A stretch of DNA of 47,401 bases, taken from the NCBI GenBank assembly GCA_030153605.1, contig JASKLO010000010.1, positions 1-47,401 of the forward strand, read 5' to 3'. This DNA comes from Thermosipho sp. (in: thermotogales). GTDB lineage: Bacteria > Thermotogota > Thermotogae > Thermotogales > Fervidobacteriaceae. The notes below the pieces were generated by a model. That model did not search any database. It saw only the letters and a program-made list of their open reading frames with translations, and was not told the DNA's origin. The position numbers were made by a program, and so were the translations under genes. Positions 20,016 through 27,560 of this stretch are shown one piece after another (the stretch's first letter is position 1; every line of letters starts with the position of its first letter).

Positions 20016-21022
20016 TGGGGGTGATCGAAGAGGCATTTTTAGGCATAGTATTTGGACTTATATTTGGAATTATTCTCCAAAGAGGTCGTATATGTTTTAA
20101 CTCAGCGTTTAGAGATGTAAAACTTTTTAAAGACAATTATCTTATGAAGTTTGCTGCTTTAGTAATTGGGCTTCAGATTCTTACATTTTTGTTTTTTGCA
20201 CAAATGGGGTGGATTACATTAAACCCTAAACCTTTTAACTGGGTTGGAAATATAATTGGAGGCTATTTGTTTGGCATGGGTATGGTTCTTGCAGGTGGTT
20301 GTGCATCAGGTGTTACATATAGGTCAGGTGAAGGTATGACAACTGCTTGGTTTGCGGCAATTTTTTACGGATTGACAGCATATGCAACAAAAGCAGGAGT
20401 GTTTTCTGGATGGTTAAAATGGATTTCAAAATTTAGTGTAACAGTTGAATATACAGAAGGATTGTATGCAACAAAATCAGGCCCTACTTTATCTTCACTC
20501 TTTAATATAAATCCATGGATAGTTGGTATTATATTTGCAGCAATTCTCTTTTGGTATGTTTTCGGTACAAAAACAACAGAAAGAAGTACAAAACTTAATT
20601 ACAAAATAGCTGCAGTAATTCTTGCAATATTAGCTCCCCTTGCATGGATGTCAAGCGCAGCTTCTGGAAGAAACTATGGATTTGGTATCACAGGTGGTTG
20701 GATTAATTTGTTTAAAGGATTTCTTACTGGATCATCATTGAATTGGGAAGGTTGGGAAATCTTAGGGATTATAATTGGTGCTATGATTTCAGCAAAGTTA
20801 GCTGGTGAATTTAAATTAAGAATGCCAAAAAAACCTATTACTTATCTTCAGGTAATGGTTGGTGGAGTTTTAATGGGATTGGGTGCTGTTACAGCAGGTG
20901 GATGTAATATAGGACACTTTTTCACCGGTGTACCGCAAATGGCAATTAGTTCTTTACTTGCTTCTTTATTCTTTATCCTCGGTAATTGGACAATGGCATG
21001 GATTTTGTTTGGTAGGGAATGA
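20015..21022 (+). CDS. yedE: YeeE/YedE family thiosulfate/sulfur-compound transporter
   Basis: 335-residue membrane protein with about nine hydrophobic segments, matching the YeeE/YedE (TsuA) family that imports thiosulfate or related sulfur species. Conserved cysteines appear in GRICFNSAFRD near the N-terminus, in LAGGCASGVTYRSGEG near residue 93, and in the mirror motif TAGGCNIGHFFTG near residue 303, as expected for a duplicated fold. ATG at 20015 overlaps the tusA stop (TGATG); a GTG six bases downstream is an alternative start. YeeE and TusA are frequent neighbours and are thought to hand over sulfur. Confidence 0.9.
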   Translation: MGVIEEAFLGIVFGLIFGIILQRGRICFNSAFRDVKLFKDNYLMKFAALVIGLQILTFLFFAQMGWITLNPKPFNWVGNIIGGYLFGMGMVLAGGCASGVTYRSGEGMTTAWFAAIFYGLTAYATKAGVFSGWLKWISKFSVTVEYTEGLYATKSGPTLSSLFNINPWIVGIIFAAILFWYVFGTKTTERSTKLNYKIAAVILAILAPLAWMSSAASGRNYGFGITGGWINLFKGFLTGSSLNWEGWEILGIIIGAMISAKLAGEFKLRMPKKPITYLQVMVGGVLMGLGAVTAGGCNIGHFFTGVPQMAISSLLASLFFILGNWTMAWILFGRE

Positions 21023-21034
21023 GGAGGAGATAAT

Positions 21035-21388
21035 ATGAAGATTACAATACAAGTCATGGTGCAACCATATACATATCAGGATTTGGATACAGCCATAAAA
21101 ATTGCGGAGGCAGCTTTGAAAAAAGGCCATGAGGTAACAATATTTTTGTTCTGTGACTCAGCAATAGCTGCAAATAAAAATATGAAACCAGTAAGAGGGG
21201 ATAGAAATATTTCACAACTTTTGAAAGAACTAGCAGACAAAGGAGTAAAAGTAGAAATATGTGGAATTTGTATGGATTATAGAGGAATTACAACAGATAT
21301 GATAATTGATGGTTCCAATCCGAGTGGACTTCCAGAGCTTGCAGAACTCATATATACAAGCGATAGATTTATAAGTCTTATGGCGTGA
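21035..21388 (+). CDS. DsrE/TusD family sulfur-relay protein
   Basis: 117-residue DsrE-like protein. The fold starts MKITIQVMVQPYTYQDLDTA, and the candidate sulfur-accepting cysteines are in VEICGICMDYRGI near residue 76, the place of the TusD/DsrE active cysteine. GAGGAG precedes the ATG. Together with the next two genes it forms a DsrEFH-like set, which in sulfur oxidisers and in tRNA thiolation passes sulfur between TusA and a DsrC/TusE acceptor. No DsrC is encoded in this window. Confidence 0.85.
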   Translation: MKITIQVMVQPYTYQDLDTAIKIAEAALKKGHEVTIFLFCDSAIAANKNMKPVRGDRNISQLLKELADKGVKVEICGICMDYRGITTDMIIDGSNPSGLPELAELIYTSDRFISLMA

Positions 21389-21399
21389 GGTGAAAAATA

Positions 21400-21756
21400 A
21401 TGGAAAAAAAGGTTTTGTTTGTCGTTTACCAATCTCCTGTTGGTTCAATATGGGTCAATGAGGGCTTTAGAACAGCTTTTGGAATGTATGGAGAAGATAT
21501 CGAACCTTCAGTAATGTTAATTGATGCTGCTACGGTTGCATTATCTAAAGATACTTCACCAGAATCTTTGGGGCTTCTTCCAATAAAGATAGTTCAAAGG
21601 TTTATAAAAAGATATGAAACACCAGTATATGCACTTAAAGAGGACATAGAAAAATACAAAGTTAAAAATATAGATGAAAATTTTGGTGCACAATTTATTA
21701 AAAAAGATAATCTTTCTGATTTCTTCCATCAATTTGACTTGGTTATTTTTATGTGA
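21400..21756 (+). CDS. DsrF/TusC family sulfur-relay protein
   Basis: 118-residue protein beginning with KKVLFVVYQSPVGSIWVNEG and FRTAFGMYGEDIEPSVMLI, typical of DsrF/TusC subunits, which have the DsrE fold but no catalytic cysteine. This protein in fact has no cysteine. It presumably forms a hexamer with its DsrE- and DsrH-like neighbours. Spacing to both is about a dozen bases, with Shine-Dalgarno sites. Confidence 0.82.
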   Translation: MEKKVLFVVYQSPVGSIWVNEGFRTAFGMYGEDIEPSVMLIDAATVALSKDTSPESLGLLPIKIVQRFIKRYETPVYALKEDIEKYKVKNIDENFGAQFIKKDNLSDFFHQFDLVIFM

Positions 21757-21768
21757 GAGGTGATTTAA

Positions 21769-22038
21769 ATGGCTTTAGTTTTAATTAAATATGGTATAAA
21801 CAACCCTGTTGAAAAGTTGAAAATAGAAAGTGCAAAGGATAATGATTCTGTAGTTTTAATACAAGATGGAGTATATTGGAATTTGCAAGATTTATCCAGT
21901 CTAACAAAGGCAAATATTTATATATTAAAAGAGGATTTTCTTGCAAGAGGATATAAAGAAGATGAAGCAAATCACAAATTAATTGATTACGATGGGTTTA
22001 TTGAACTAGTAGAAAAAGAAGAAAAATTTATAGGCTAA
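21769..22038 (+). CDS. DsrH/TusB family sulfur-relay protein
   Basis: 89-residue protein with the DsrH/TusB pattern: ALVLIKYG at the N-terminus, DSVVLIQDGVYW in the middle and IYILKEDFLARGY, then LIDYDGFIELVEK. The usual cysteine of this subunit is missing, so only the DsrE-like partner seems redox competent. GAGAGGTG precedes the ATG. A hairpin overlaps its stop codon and separates it from lpdA. Confidence 0.8.
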   Translation: MALVLIKYGINNPVEKLKIESAKDNDSVVLIQDGVYWNLQDLSSLTKANIYILKEDFLARGYKEDEANHKLIDYDGFIELVEKEEKFIG

Positions 22039-22063
22039 CGGGGAGATTTCCCCGTTAGTTTTT
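22035..22063 (+). terminator. Intra-operon terminator or processing hairpin before lpdA
   Basis: CTAACGGGGA (22035-22044) pairs perfectly with TCCCCGTTAG (22049-22058) around GATT and is followed by TTTTT. The lpdA start codon is only 18 bases beyond the T-run, with no room for a promoter in between, so lpdA must rely on read-through. The hairpin may tune its level relative to the dsr genes. Confidence 0.8.
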
Positions 22064-22080
22064 AAAAAGGAGGTAAAGAA

Positions 22081-23424
22081 ATGTACGAAGCAATAGTGAT
22101 AGGAGGAGGGCCAGGTGGATACGTTGCAGCGATAAGGCTTTCACAACTTGGAAAGAAAGTTGCAATTGTAGAAAAAGAAGAATTTGGAGGTACATGTACT
22201 AACAAAGGTTGTATTCCCACTAAAGCTTTACTTACTACCTCACATCTTTTTTCTGAAATTAATGAAAAAGCTAAAAAATTTGGTATTTTAGTTGATAATG
22301 TTTCATATGATCTATCTTTAATTATGAAACACATGCAAAAAGCTGTTTCCATGTCAAAAAAAGGCATCGAATTTCTAATGAAAAAGAATAAAATAGATGT
22401 ATTTAAAGATAAGGCAATATTAAAGGATAAAAACACAATATTACTTGAAAAAAGTGGGAAACAAATACAAGCTGAGAATATTGTACTTGCCCATGGTTCT
22501 GTACCAAATATTTTTCCACCTTTTGATAAGGTAGAAGGTATATGGACAAGTGATGATGTATTTAAGATGGAAAAACTACCACAATCTTTATTGGTAATAG
22601 GGGGAGGAGTAATAGGAGTAGAATTTGCAACATTTTTTTCAAGTTTTGGTGTTGATGTAACAATAGTAGAGCTTGCAAATCATATTTTGCCATATGAAGA
22701 TAATGATGTAGCAGAAGAAGTGAAGAAAGGATTGGTAAAGAATAAAGTAAAAATAATTGAAGGAGAAAAGGTAGAAGAAATAAAAAGAAGCGAAGACAAA
22801 TACATTGCAAAGGTAGCAGAAAAAGAAATAGAGGTAGAGAAAATATTACTTGCTGTGGGAAGAAAACCTAATATAAGTGAAGATATAAAATCAATAGGGA
22901 TAGAGATAGAAAGAGGAGTAAAAACAGACAAACATATGAGAACAAACATAGAGAACGTATATGCGGTAGGAGACATAAGAGGTGAAATAATGTTAGCTCA
23001 TGTGGCAATGTACGAAGGAATAGTAGCAGCACACAATATTGCTGGGCAAGAGATTGAAATGGATTATTCAGCAGTTCCGTCTATAATCTTTTCAAATCCA
23101 GAAGTAGCAAGCGTAGGAAAAAAAGAAAAAGATGTGGAAAAGGAAAAAGTTAATATATATAAATTCCCAGTATCTGCAAACGGTAGAGCAAGAACTATGG
23201 AAGAAAAATTGGGATTTGCGAAGGTAATAGAAGAAAAAGAAACAAAAAAGGTATTGGGAGTGGCAATAGTCTCAGCAAATGCGACAGATATGATAATGGA
23301 GGGAGTATTGGGTGTAAAATACAATATGACATCCCATCAAATAGCTGAAGCAATACATCCTCATCCAACCCTAACTGAAACACTACTCGGTGCTTTTGAA
23401 GGTAACTTTGCAATTCATATTTGA
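22081..23424 (+). CDS. lpdA: Dihydrolipoyl dehydrogenase-like flavoprotein disulfide reductase
   Basis: 447-residue FAD/NAD enzyme. The FAD motif GGGPGGYVAA is at residues 8-17, and the redox disulfide reads GGTCTNKGCIPTKA (CxxxxC; classical Lpd has CLNVGC). The NAD motif is GGGVIGVEFA near residue 176, FAD motif YAVGDIRG is near residue 299, and the C-terminal catalytic HPHPTLTETLL is present. It normally reoxidises dihydrolipoamide on an E2 or H protein, but no lipoyl-domain gene lies here. Its place after tusA-yedE-dsrEFH points to a sulfur role, as in lipoate-dependent sulfur oxidation. AAGGAGG precedes the ATG. Confidence 0.88.
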   Translation: MYEAIVIGGGPGGYVAAIRLSQLGKKVAIVEKEEFGGTCTNKGCIPTKALLTTSHLFSEINEKAKKFGILVDNVSYDLSLIMKHMQKAVSMSKKGIEFLMKKNKIDVFKDKAILKDKNTILLEKSGKQIQAENIVLAHGSVPNIFPPFDKVEGIWTSDDVFKMEKLPQSLLVIGGGVIGVEFATFFSSFGVDVTIVELANHILPYEDNDVAEEVKKGLVKNKVKIIEGEKVEEIKRSEDKYIAKVAEKEIEVEKILLAVGRKPNISEDIKSIGIEIERGVKTDKHMRTNIENVYAVGDIRGEIMLAHVAMYEGIVAAHNIAGQEIEMDYSAVPSIIFSNPEVASVGKKEKDVEKEKVNIYKFPVSANGRARTMEEKLGFAKVIEEKETKKVLGVAIVSANATDMIMEGVLGVKYNMTSHQIAEAIHPHPTLTETLLGAFEGNFAIHI

Positions 23425-23650
23425 CGAGAACATTGGGAAATAAAATAGTGTTCAAAAGGAAAAGATTTAACCGAAAATAAAAGAATTTTTGGTGCGTAAG
23501 ATTGAATTTTACAAAGAATAAATAAGTGCTTTTATATGATAATTCAATATAATTGGGAGAATTACAGAAAAGGCAGGATTTCAAAGTAGAATTTGGTGAA
23601 GAAAATAGATAAGAGAGAAAAGAAAAATTTCTGAAAATAATTTTTAAGAG

Positions 23651-23687
23651 GACGCTCTTTTTTAAACAAAGAGCGTCTTTATTTTTG
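23651..23687. terminator. Terminator between lpdA and the convergent HTH-TusA regulator
   Basis: GACGCTCTTT (23651-23660) pairs with AAAGAGCGTC (23668-23677) around TTTAAAC, followed by TTTATTTTT on the plus strand. On the minus strand an AT-rich tail follows. The 220 bases between lpdA and this hairpin hold no recognisable gene. Confidence 0.8.
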
Positions 23688-24248
23688 TATAAAAATTTTT
23701 ACTTCTCCAGCTTTTTCTGAAAATTTTGCAAGTACTTTTGAGCCCATTTTTGAAACAGAAATTGGGATTCTTTCTGCAGATAGTGGATAATCTACAATTA
23801 CAAGCAATATTTTCCCTTTTTCAAGTGTTTCCAACATTTTTCTTGTTTTAATATCTGGAACCGGACAGATTTCTCCTCTCATATCAAGAATATAATCAGC
23901 GTTGAAATTAGCATGTTCTTTGGTTATAAAACAATATTTTAAGTTTGTACTATCAATTACATGTTCTCCATTTACTTCATTAAGAAATTCCATTGCTTTT
24001 TCAATGAGTTGAAATATTTTTGTCGATGAAAAATCAAAATATTCTACTCCTTTAATTCTTTTAGATTTTAATATACCAACATTTTTTAATTGAACAAGAT
24101 GTCGATAAATTGTTGAGATATCTTTGTTTAGTTTATTTGCAATTTCTGATGTAGTAAGATAATTATCAAAAATTGTCATTAGTATTTCAAGTTTTGTCTG
24201 ACTGGAAAAAATTTTAAAAAGATAGTGAAGAGTTAACTTCTTTTGCAA
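23679..24248 (-). CDS. Winged-helix transcriptional regulator fused to a TusA sulfur-carrier domain
   Basis: 189 residues. The N-terminal ~75 form an ArsR-like winged helix (TKLEILMTIFDNYLTTSEIA, NKLNKDISTIYRHLVQLKNVG and the wing ILKSKRIKGVEYFDF). After a helical linker, residues ~118-189 are a complete TusA domain with C128 in RGEICPVPDIKTRKML and VDYPLSAERIPISVSKMG. This half is clearly paralogous to the TusA at 19773, retaining the carrier cysteine. I start at TTG 24248, five bases after AGGAGGG; the open frame upstream has no site. It lies convergent to the tus/dsr operon and is a natural candidate for its sulfur-sensing regulator, the CPxP cysteine acting as the sensor. Function is inferred. 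Confidence 0.85.
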   Translation of the reverse strand: MQKKLTLHYLFKIFSSQTKLEILMTIFDNYLTTSEIANKLNKDISTIYRHLVQLKNVGILKSKRIKGVEYFDFSSTKIFQLIEKAMEFLNEVNGEHVIDSTNLKYCFITKEHANFNADYILDMRGEICPVPDIKTRKMLETLEKGKILLVIVDYPLSAERIPISVSKMGSKVLAKFSEKAGEVKIFIQK

Positions 24249-24494
24249 ATTATCCCTCCTTACACGATATTTTATCATAAAAAATTTTAATTAAATTAGA
24301 ATAATTTAAAATAAATATAAGAAAATATCTTTTGAATGGATTGATATGGTAAAGTTTTTTTACATGATTGTGGTTAAATAGAATACTCTTTTATCAAACA
24401 GGCAATAAAAAAGAAGAAAAAACCTCGTATCTATCTAATTCTTCTACATGAGCTGGTTTTTCAACAGTCTGAGAATTTTCTTTGGAACGTATCT

Positions 24495-25547
24495 TTATTT
24501 AAATTTATAAATAATTTTATGTTTATAAATTTTGTTTGGGTATAAAACAACTTTAGGAAAATTTTTAATATTTGGTGAGTCAGGAAAAAATTGTGGTTCC
24601 AGACATATTCCTGAAAATTTATCGTATTTCAAGCCAAGTTTTCCAACAATTCCATTTAAATAATTTCCTGTGTAAAGTTGTAAACCTGGTTTAGTAGTGA
24701 AAATTTCCATAGAAATTCCAGTGTCAAGTGATTCTAATTTTGCTGCAAATTTTAACTCATTTTCTGTTTTATTTAAAACATAATTAATATCGTATCCATA
24801 GTTTTGAGAAAGCAATTTGCCAAGAATTTTTGGATTTTTAAAGTCATATTCTGTATTTTTTACAGGTTTAAATTCACCAGTAGGTATTAATTTTTCATTT
24901 ACTGGTGTAATAAAATCAGAATTTATTTGTAATTTATGGTTGGAAATATTTCCCGATCCTGAAAGGTTAAAATAACTGTGTTGAGTAAGATTGACAATAG
25001 TAGGCTTATCCGTAATTGCTTTAAACTCCACAATAAACTCATTTTTGTTGGTTAAAATATATCTAACCTCAACATTTAAATTGCCTGGAAATCCTTCTTC
25101 TCCATCTGGGCTTAAATAATTTAAAATTAACGATGGACCATCAGGTGTTTTCAAGGGGTATGCTTTGAAAATTCGAGTATGAAAACCTTTAAACCCTCCA
25201 TGTAAGGTATTGTGATATTTCTCTTCGTTTATTGATAATTGATATGTATTACCATCAATTGAAAATCGCCCATTTGAGATTCTATTGGCATATCGGCCAA
25301 TTATTGCTCCAAAAAAGTAATTTGAATTGAACTTCTCATACTCTTCCAAGGTGTTAAATCCTAAAACAACATCATGAAAAGTTCCTGATTTATCGGGAAC
25401 CCAGAGATTGGTTATTATACCTCCGTAATTTATGATTTTCACCGTAAGTGAATTTTTGTTTGTTAGAGAATATTGAAATACGGGTACATCATCTTTTGTA
25501 TAGCCGTACAGTTCTTTTTCAATAATACCGGTTAAATGACCTTTCAA
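24495..25547 (-). CDS. galM: Aldose 1-epimerase (mutarotase)
   Basis: 350-residue galactose mutarotase family protein interconverting alpha and beta anomers. Motifs: INYGGIITNLWVPDK, the GAIIGRYANRISNGRF block with its arginine, HNTLHGGFKGFH, and the catalytic-histidine segment LTQHSYFNLSG, and near the end GICLEPQFFPDSPN with the acidic catalytic residue. The start is TTG 25547 after GAGGTGA. It is a single gene divergent from niaR; galT lies 16 kb away in another operon. Confidence 0.9.
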   Translation of the reverse strand: MKGHLTGIIEKELYGYTKDDVPVFQYSLTNKNSLTVKIINYGGIITNLWVPDKSGTFHDVVLGFNTLEEYEKFNSNYFFGAIIGRYANRISNGRFSIDGNTYQLSINEEKYHNTLHGGFKGFHTRIFKAYPLKTPDGPSLILNYLSPDGEEGFPGNLNVEVRYILTNKNEFIVEFKAITDKPTIVNLTQHSYFNLSGSGNISNHKLQINSDFITPVNEKLIPTGEFKPVKNTEYDFKNPKILGKLLSQNYGYDINYVLNKTENELKFAAKLESLDTGISMEIFTTKPGLQLYTGNYLNGIVGKLGLKYDKFSGICLEPQFFPDSPNIKNFPKVVLYPNKIYKHKIIYKFK

Positions 25548-25617
25548 TAGGATTCACCTCGCAAAAAGACTCTAAGTTTATTATACACTAAATTATTTTT
25601 TTAAAAATCTCATTTTA

Positions 25618-25646
25618 TTGACAGCTGCTGTCAATTAAAGTAAAAT
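25618..25646 (+). promoter_or_regulatory. niaR promoter overlapped by a palindromic operator
   Basis: TTGACA (25618-25623), a 17-base spacer and TAAAAT (25641-25646) form a good promoter. The -35 is embedded in a perfect inverted repeat, TTGACAGC (25618-25625), T, GCTGTCAA (25627-25634). Binding there would block RNA polymerase. The obvious ligand-controlled binder is the NiaR protein encoded directly downstream, giving autoregulation. Confidence 0.75.
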
Positions 25647-25666
25647 TATTATAGGAGGTAGATAAA

Positions 25667-26170
25667 GTGAAGGAAAATTTAAAAAAAATTCTGGAAATTT
25701 TATCAAATTCTAAAGGTCCAATAAAAGGAAAAGAACTTGCAGAAATTATTGGAGTAAGTAGACAAGCGGTTGTTCAGTATGTTTCAATTTTGAAGACGAA
25801 AGGTTATAAAATTTATTCAACTAGGGATGGATATATTCTTGAAAATTCAAAAGGAAATATACGTAGAATGGTGGCTGTTAAACATTCCTCTGAAGAAATT
25901 TATGATGAATTATTAAAAATAGTTAAAGCTGGTGGGAAAATAATAGATGTAATAGTTGAACATCCGATTTATGGAGAAATTACTGGTAGACTAGACATTT
26001 CTACAGTAGATGATGTTTCAAAGTTTATTGCATTAATGGAATCTACACACGCTACACCTCTTTTGGAGCTTTCAGGAGGAGTACATATTCATACTATTGA
26101 AGCTCCAGATAAGGAAACAATGCAAAAAGTTATGAATGCTATAAAGGAATACTTGGTAAAGGAGGGTTAG
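25667..26170 (+). CDS. niaR: NiaR-type niacin-responsive transcriptional repressor
   Basis: 167 residues. An N-terminal winged helix (GKELAEIIGVSRQAVVQYVS) is followed by the 3H domain, named for three histidines, seen here in VAVKHSS, VIVEHPIYGEITGRLDI and GGVHIHTIEAP. NiaR represses NAD-biosynthesis and niacin-uptake genes when nicotinate binds through a metal. It starts with GTG 25667 after ATAGGAGG. The next gene, two bases on, is a transporter of the NiaP kind. Confidence 0.92.
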   Translation: MKENLKKILEILSNSKGPIKGKELAEIIGVSRQAVVQYVSILKTKGYKIYSTRDGYILENSKGNIRRMVAVKHSSEEIYDELLKIVKAGGKIIDVIVEHPIYGEITGRLDISTVDDVSKFIALMESTHATPLLELSGGVHIHTIEAPDKETMQKVMNAIKEYLVKEG

Positions 26171-26172
26171 AT

Positions 26173-27441
26173 GTGAAAATTGATGAAGTAGTTGAGAAGC
26201 TTGTTCCTGAAAAAACTCAGAGGAAACTTTTAATTATTACTTCATTGATTTGGATTATAGGAGCAGCAGGGGTTATGGTCATGCCTTTTGCTATCCCTGA
26301 TATTTCAAAAGAATGGGCTTTAACTACATCATTAACTAGTTCGTTAATTAGCTCAGTTTTTATGGGAATGCTAGTTGGTGCTCTTTCTTCAGGGTTGATT
26401 TTAGACTACTTAGGTAGGAAAATGGGAACTATTTTATATTTATTAATATCTGTTATATTTACATTTTTATTTGGTTTTTCAGAAACATACAAAATGGCTT
26501 TAATTTTTAGATTTTTATCAGGTTTAGGATATGGAGGACTTTTACCATCTGTAAATACTTATCTATCTGAATATACTTCAATAAAACTCAGAGGAAGATT
26601 TCTTGTTCTTTTAGAATCTAGTTGGGCAATAGGAAGTATTTTAATAGCTTTATTTGCAGTTACAATAGGTCAGAAATATAGCTGGAGATGGGATTTTTAT
26701 GTCTTTTTGATTGGAATTTTTGTATTAATTCCATTGATAAAAGAAAAGGAAACACCTAAATTTCTTTTTAAAAAGTATGGTAAAGAAAGACTTGAAAAAG
26801 TTTTCGGAAAGATTGAAGGAGAAATCGAACCAATTGAGGAAGCAAAAATAACATATGCTAAATTATTTGAGAAAACTCATATAAAAGAAACAATTTTAAT
26901 AATTATTTCCTGGTTTGTTGTAAGCTTTGTTTATTATGCTTTGTTCTCTTGGGCTCCGAAAATTTTTGTGAAGGAACTTGGAATAACAATTACAAAAGCA
27001 AAATGGTACACTTTTTATATTTATCTAGCTCAACTTCCTGGTTATTTGTCGGTTGCTTACTTAATAGAAAAATGGGGAAGAAAGGAAACATTAAGTACAT
27101 ATTTCATGGGTATGGGGTTAAGTGCGCTTCTTTTACCATTGGCATCTGGTAATTTATCTTTTTTACTTGTTATGCTAGTAATATCATTTTTCACACTAGG
27201 TGTGTGGGGCATGGTTTATGCTTATACACCTGAGCTTTTTCCAACAACCTTTAGAGGAACAGCAAATGGATTGGCTGGAAGTATAGCAAGAATAGCTGGA
27301 ATTATTGCTCCATATTTTACAGGATATTTTGTTGAGTACTCAATTTACGTTGCCTTATTTTTGATTGCAATAATTTCTGTGTTATCGGGTTTAGTAGTTT
27401 TAGTGCTTGGAAAAGAAACAAAAGAAAGTTATATCAATTAG
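26173..27441 (+). CDS. niaP: MFS transporter, probable niacin uptake protein NiaP
   Basis: 422-residue member of the sugar-porter-like MFS branch, with about 12 membrane segments. GLILDYLGRKMG near residue 77 and RFLSGLGYGGLLPSVNTYLSE near residue 112 are the first-half signatures; GRKETLS and the PELFPTTFRGTANG motif mark the second half. It starts with GTG 26173, as the overlapping ATG is followed by a stop. Co-transcription with niaR under a presumptive NiaR operator makes nicotinate or nicotinamide the likely substrate; the fold alone would not show that. Confidence 0.85.
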   Translation: MKIDEVVEKLVPEKTQRKLLIITSLIWIIGAAGVMVMPFAIPDISKEWALTTSLTSSLISSVFMGMLVGALSSGLILDYLGRKMGTILYLLISVIFTFLFGFSETYKMALIFRFLSGLGYGGLLPSVNTYLSEYTSIKLRGRFLVLLESSWAIGSILIALFAVTIGQKYSWRWDFYVFLIGIFVLIPLIKEKETPKFLFKKYGKERLEKVFGKIEGEIEPIEEAKITYAKLFEKTHIKETILIIISWFVVSFVYYALFSWAPKIFVKELGITITKAKWYTFYIYLAQLPGYLSVAYLIEKWGRKETLSTYFMGMGLSALLLPLASGNLSFLLVMLVISFFTLGVWGMVYAYTPELFPTTFRGTANGLAGSIARIAGIIAPYFTGYFVEYSIYVALFLIAIISVLSGLVVLVLGKETKESYIN

Positions 27442-27463
27442 TGCCCGTTTGGGCACTTTTTTA
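27440..27463 (+). terminator. Terminator of the niaR-niaP operon
   Basis: AGTGCCC (27440-27446) pairs with GGGCACT (27451-27457) around GTTT and is followed by TTTTTT. It begins within the niaP stop codon. Confidence 0.88.
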
Positions 27464-27478
27464 TTTTTCGGTATTGAA

Positions 27479-27507
27479 TTGACTATTAATTTTTTTTATG
27501 ATATACT
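27479..27507 (+). promoter_or_regulatory. Promoter of the hrcA-grpE-dnaJ operon
   Basis: TTGACT (27479-27484), a 17-base spacer and TATACT (27502-27507). It directly abuts a CIRCE-like element, so the HrcA repressor would sit over the transcription start. Confidence 0.75.
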
Positions 27508-27508
27508 A

Positions 27509-27535
27509 TTAGCAGACTAAAATAAAGAGTGATAA
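27509..27535. promoter_or_regulatory. Degenerate CIRCE operator for HrcA
   Basis: TTAGCAGAC (27509-27517), nine bases, then GAGTGATAA (27527-27535). The CIRCE consensus is TTAGCACTC-N9-GAGTGCTAA, so the spacing is exact and about fourteen of eighteen arm positions match. It lies immediately after the -10 of the operon encoding HrcA itself, as expected for autoregulation. Confidence 0.75.
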
Positions 27536-27560
27536 GATAAGTGATAAGTGAGGTGAAAAC

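Noticed and set aside
23195-23584. 129-codon minus-strand frame overlapping the end of lpdA
   Set aside because: Antisense to the conserved Lpd C-terminus; leucine-, phenylalanine- and proline-rich composition is typical of reversed lysine/glutamate-rich coding DNA.
23425-23650. Small gene or ncRNA between lpdA and the terminator
   Set aside because: No ORF with a ribosome site, no promoter-like pair with a matching terminator other than the operon's own.
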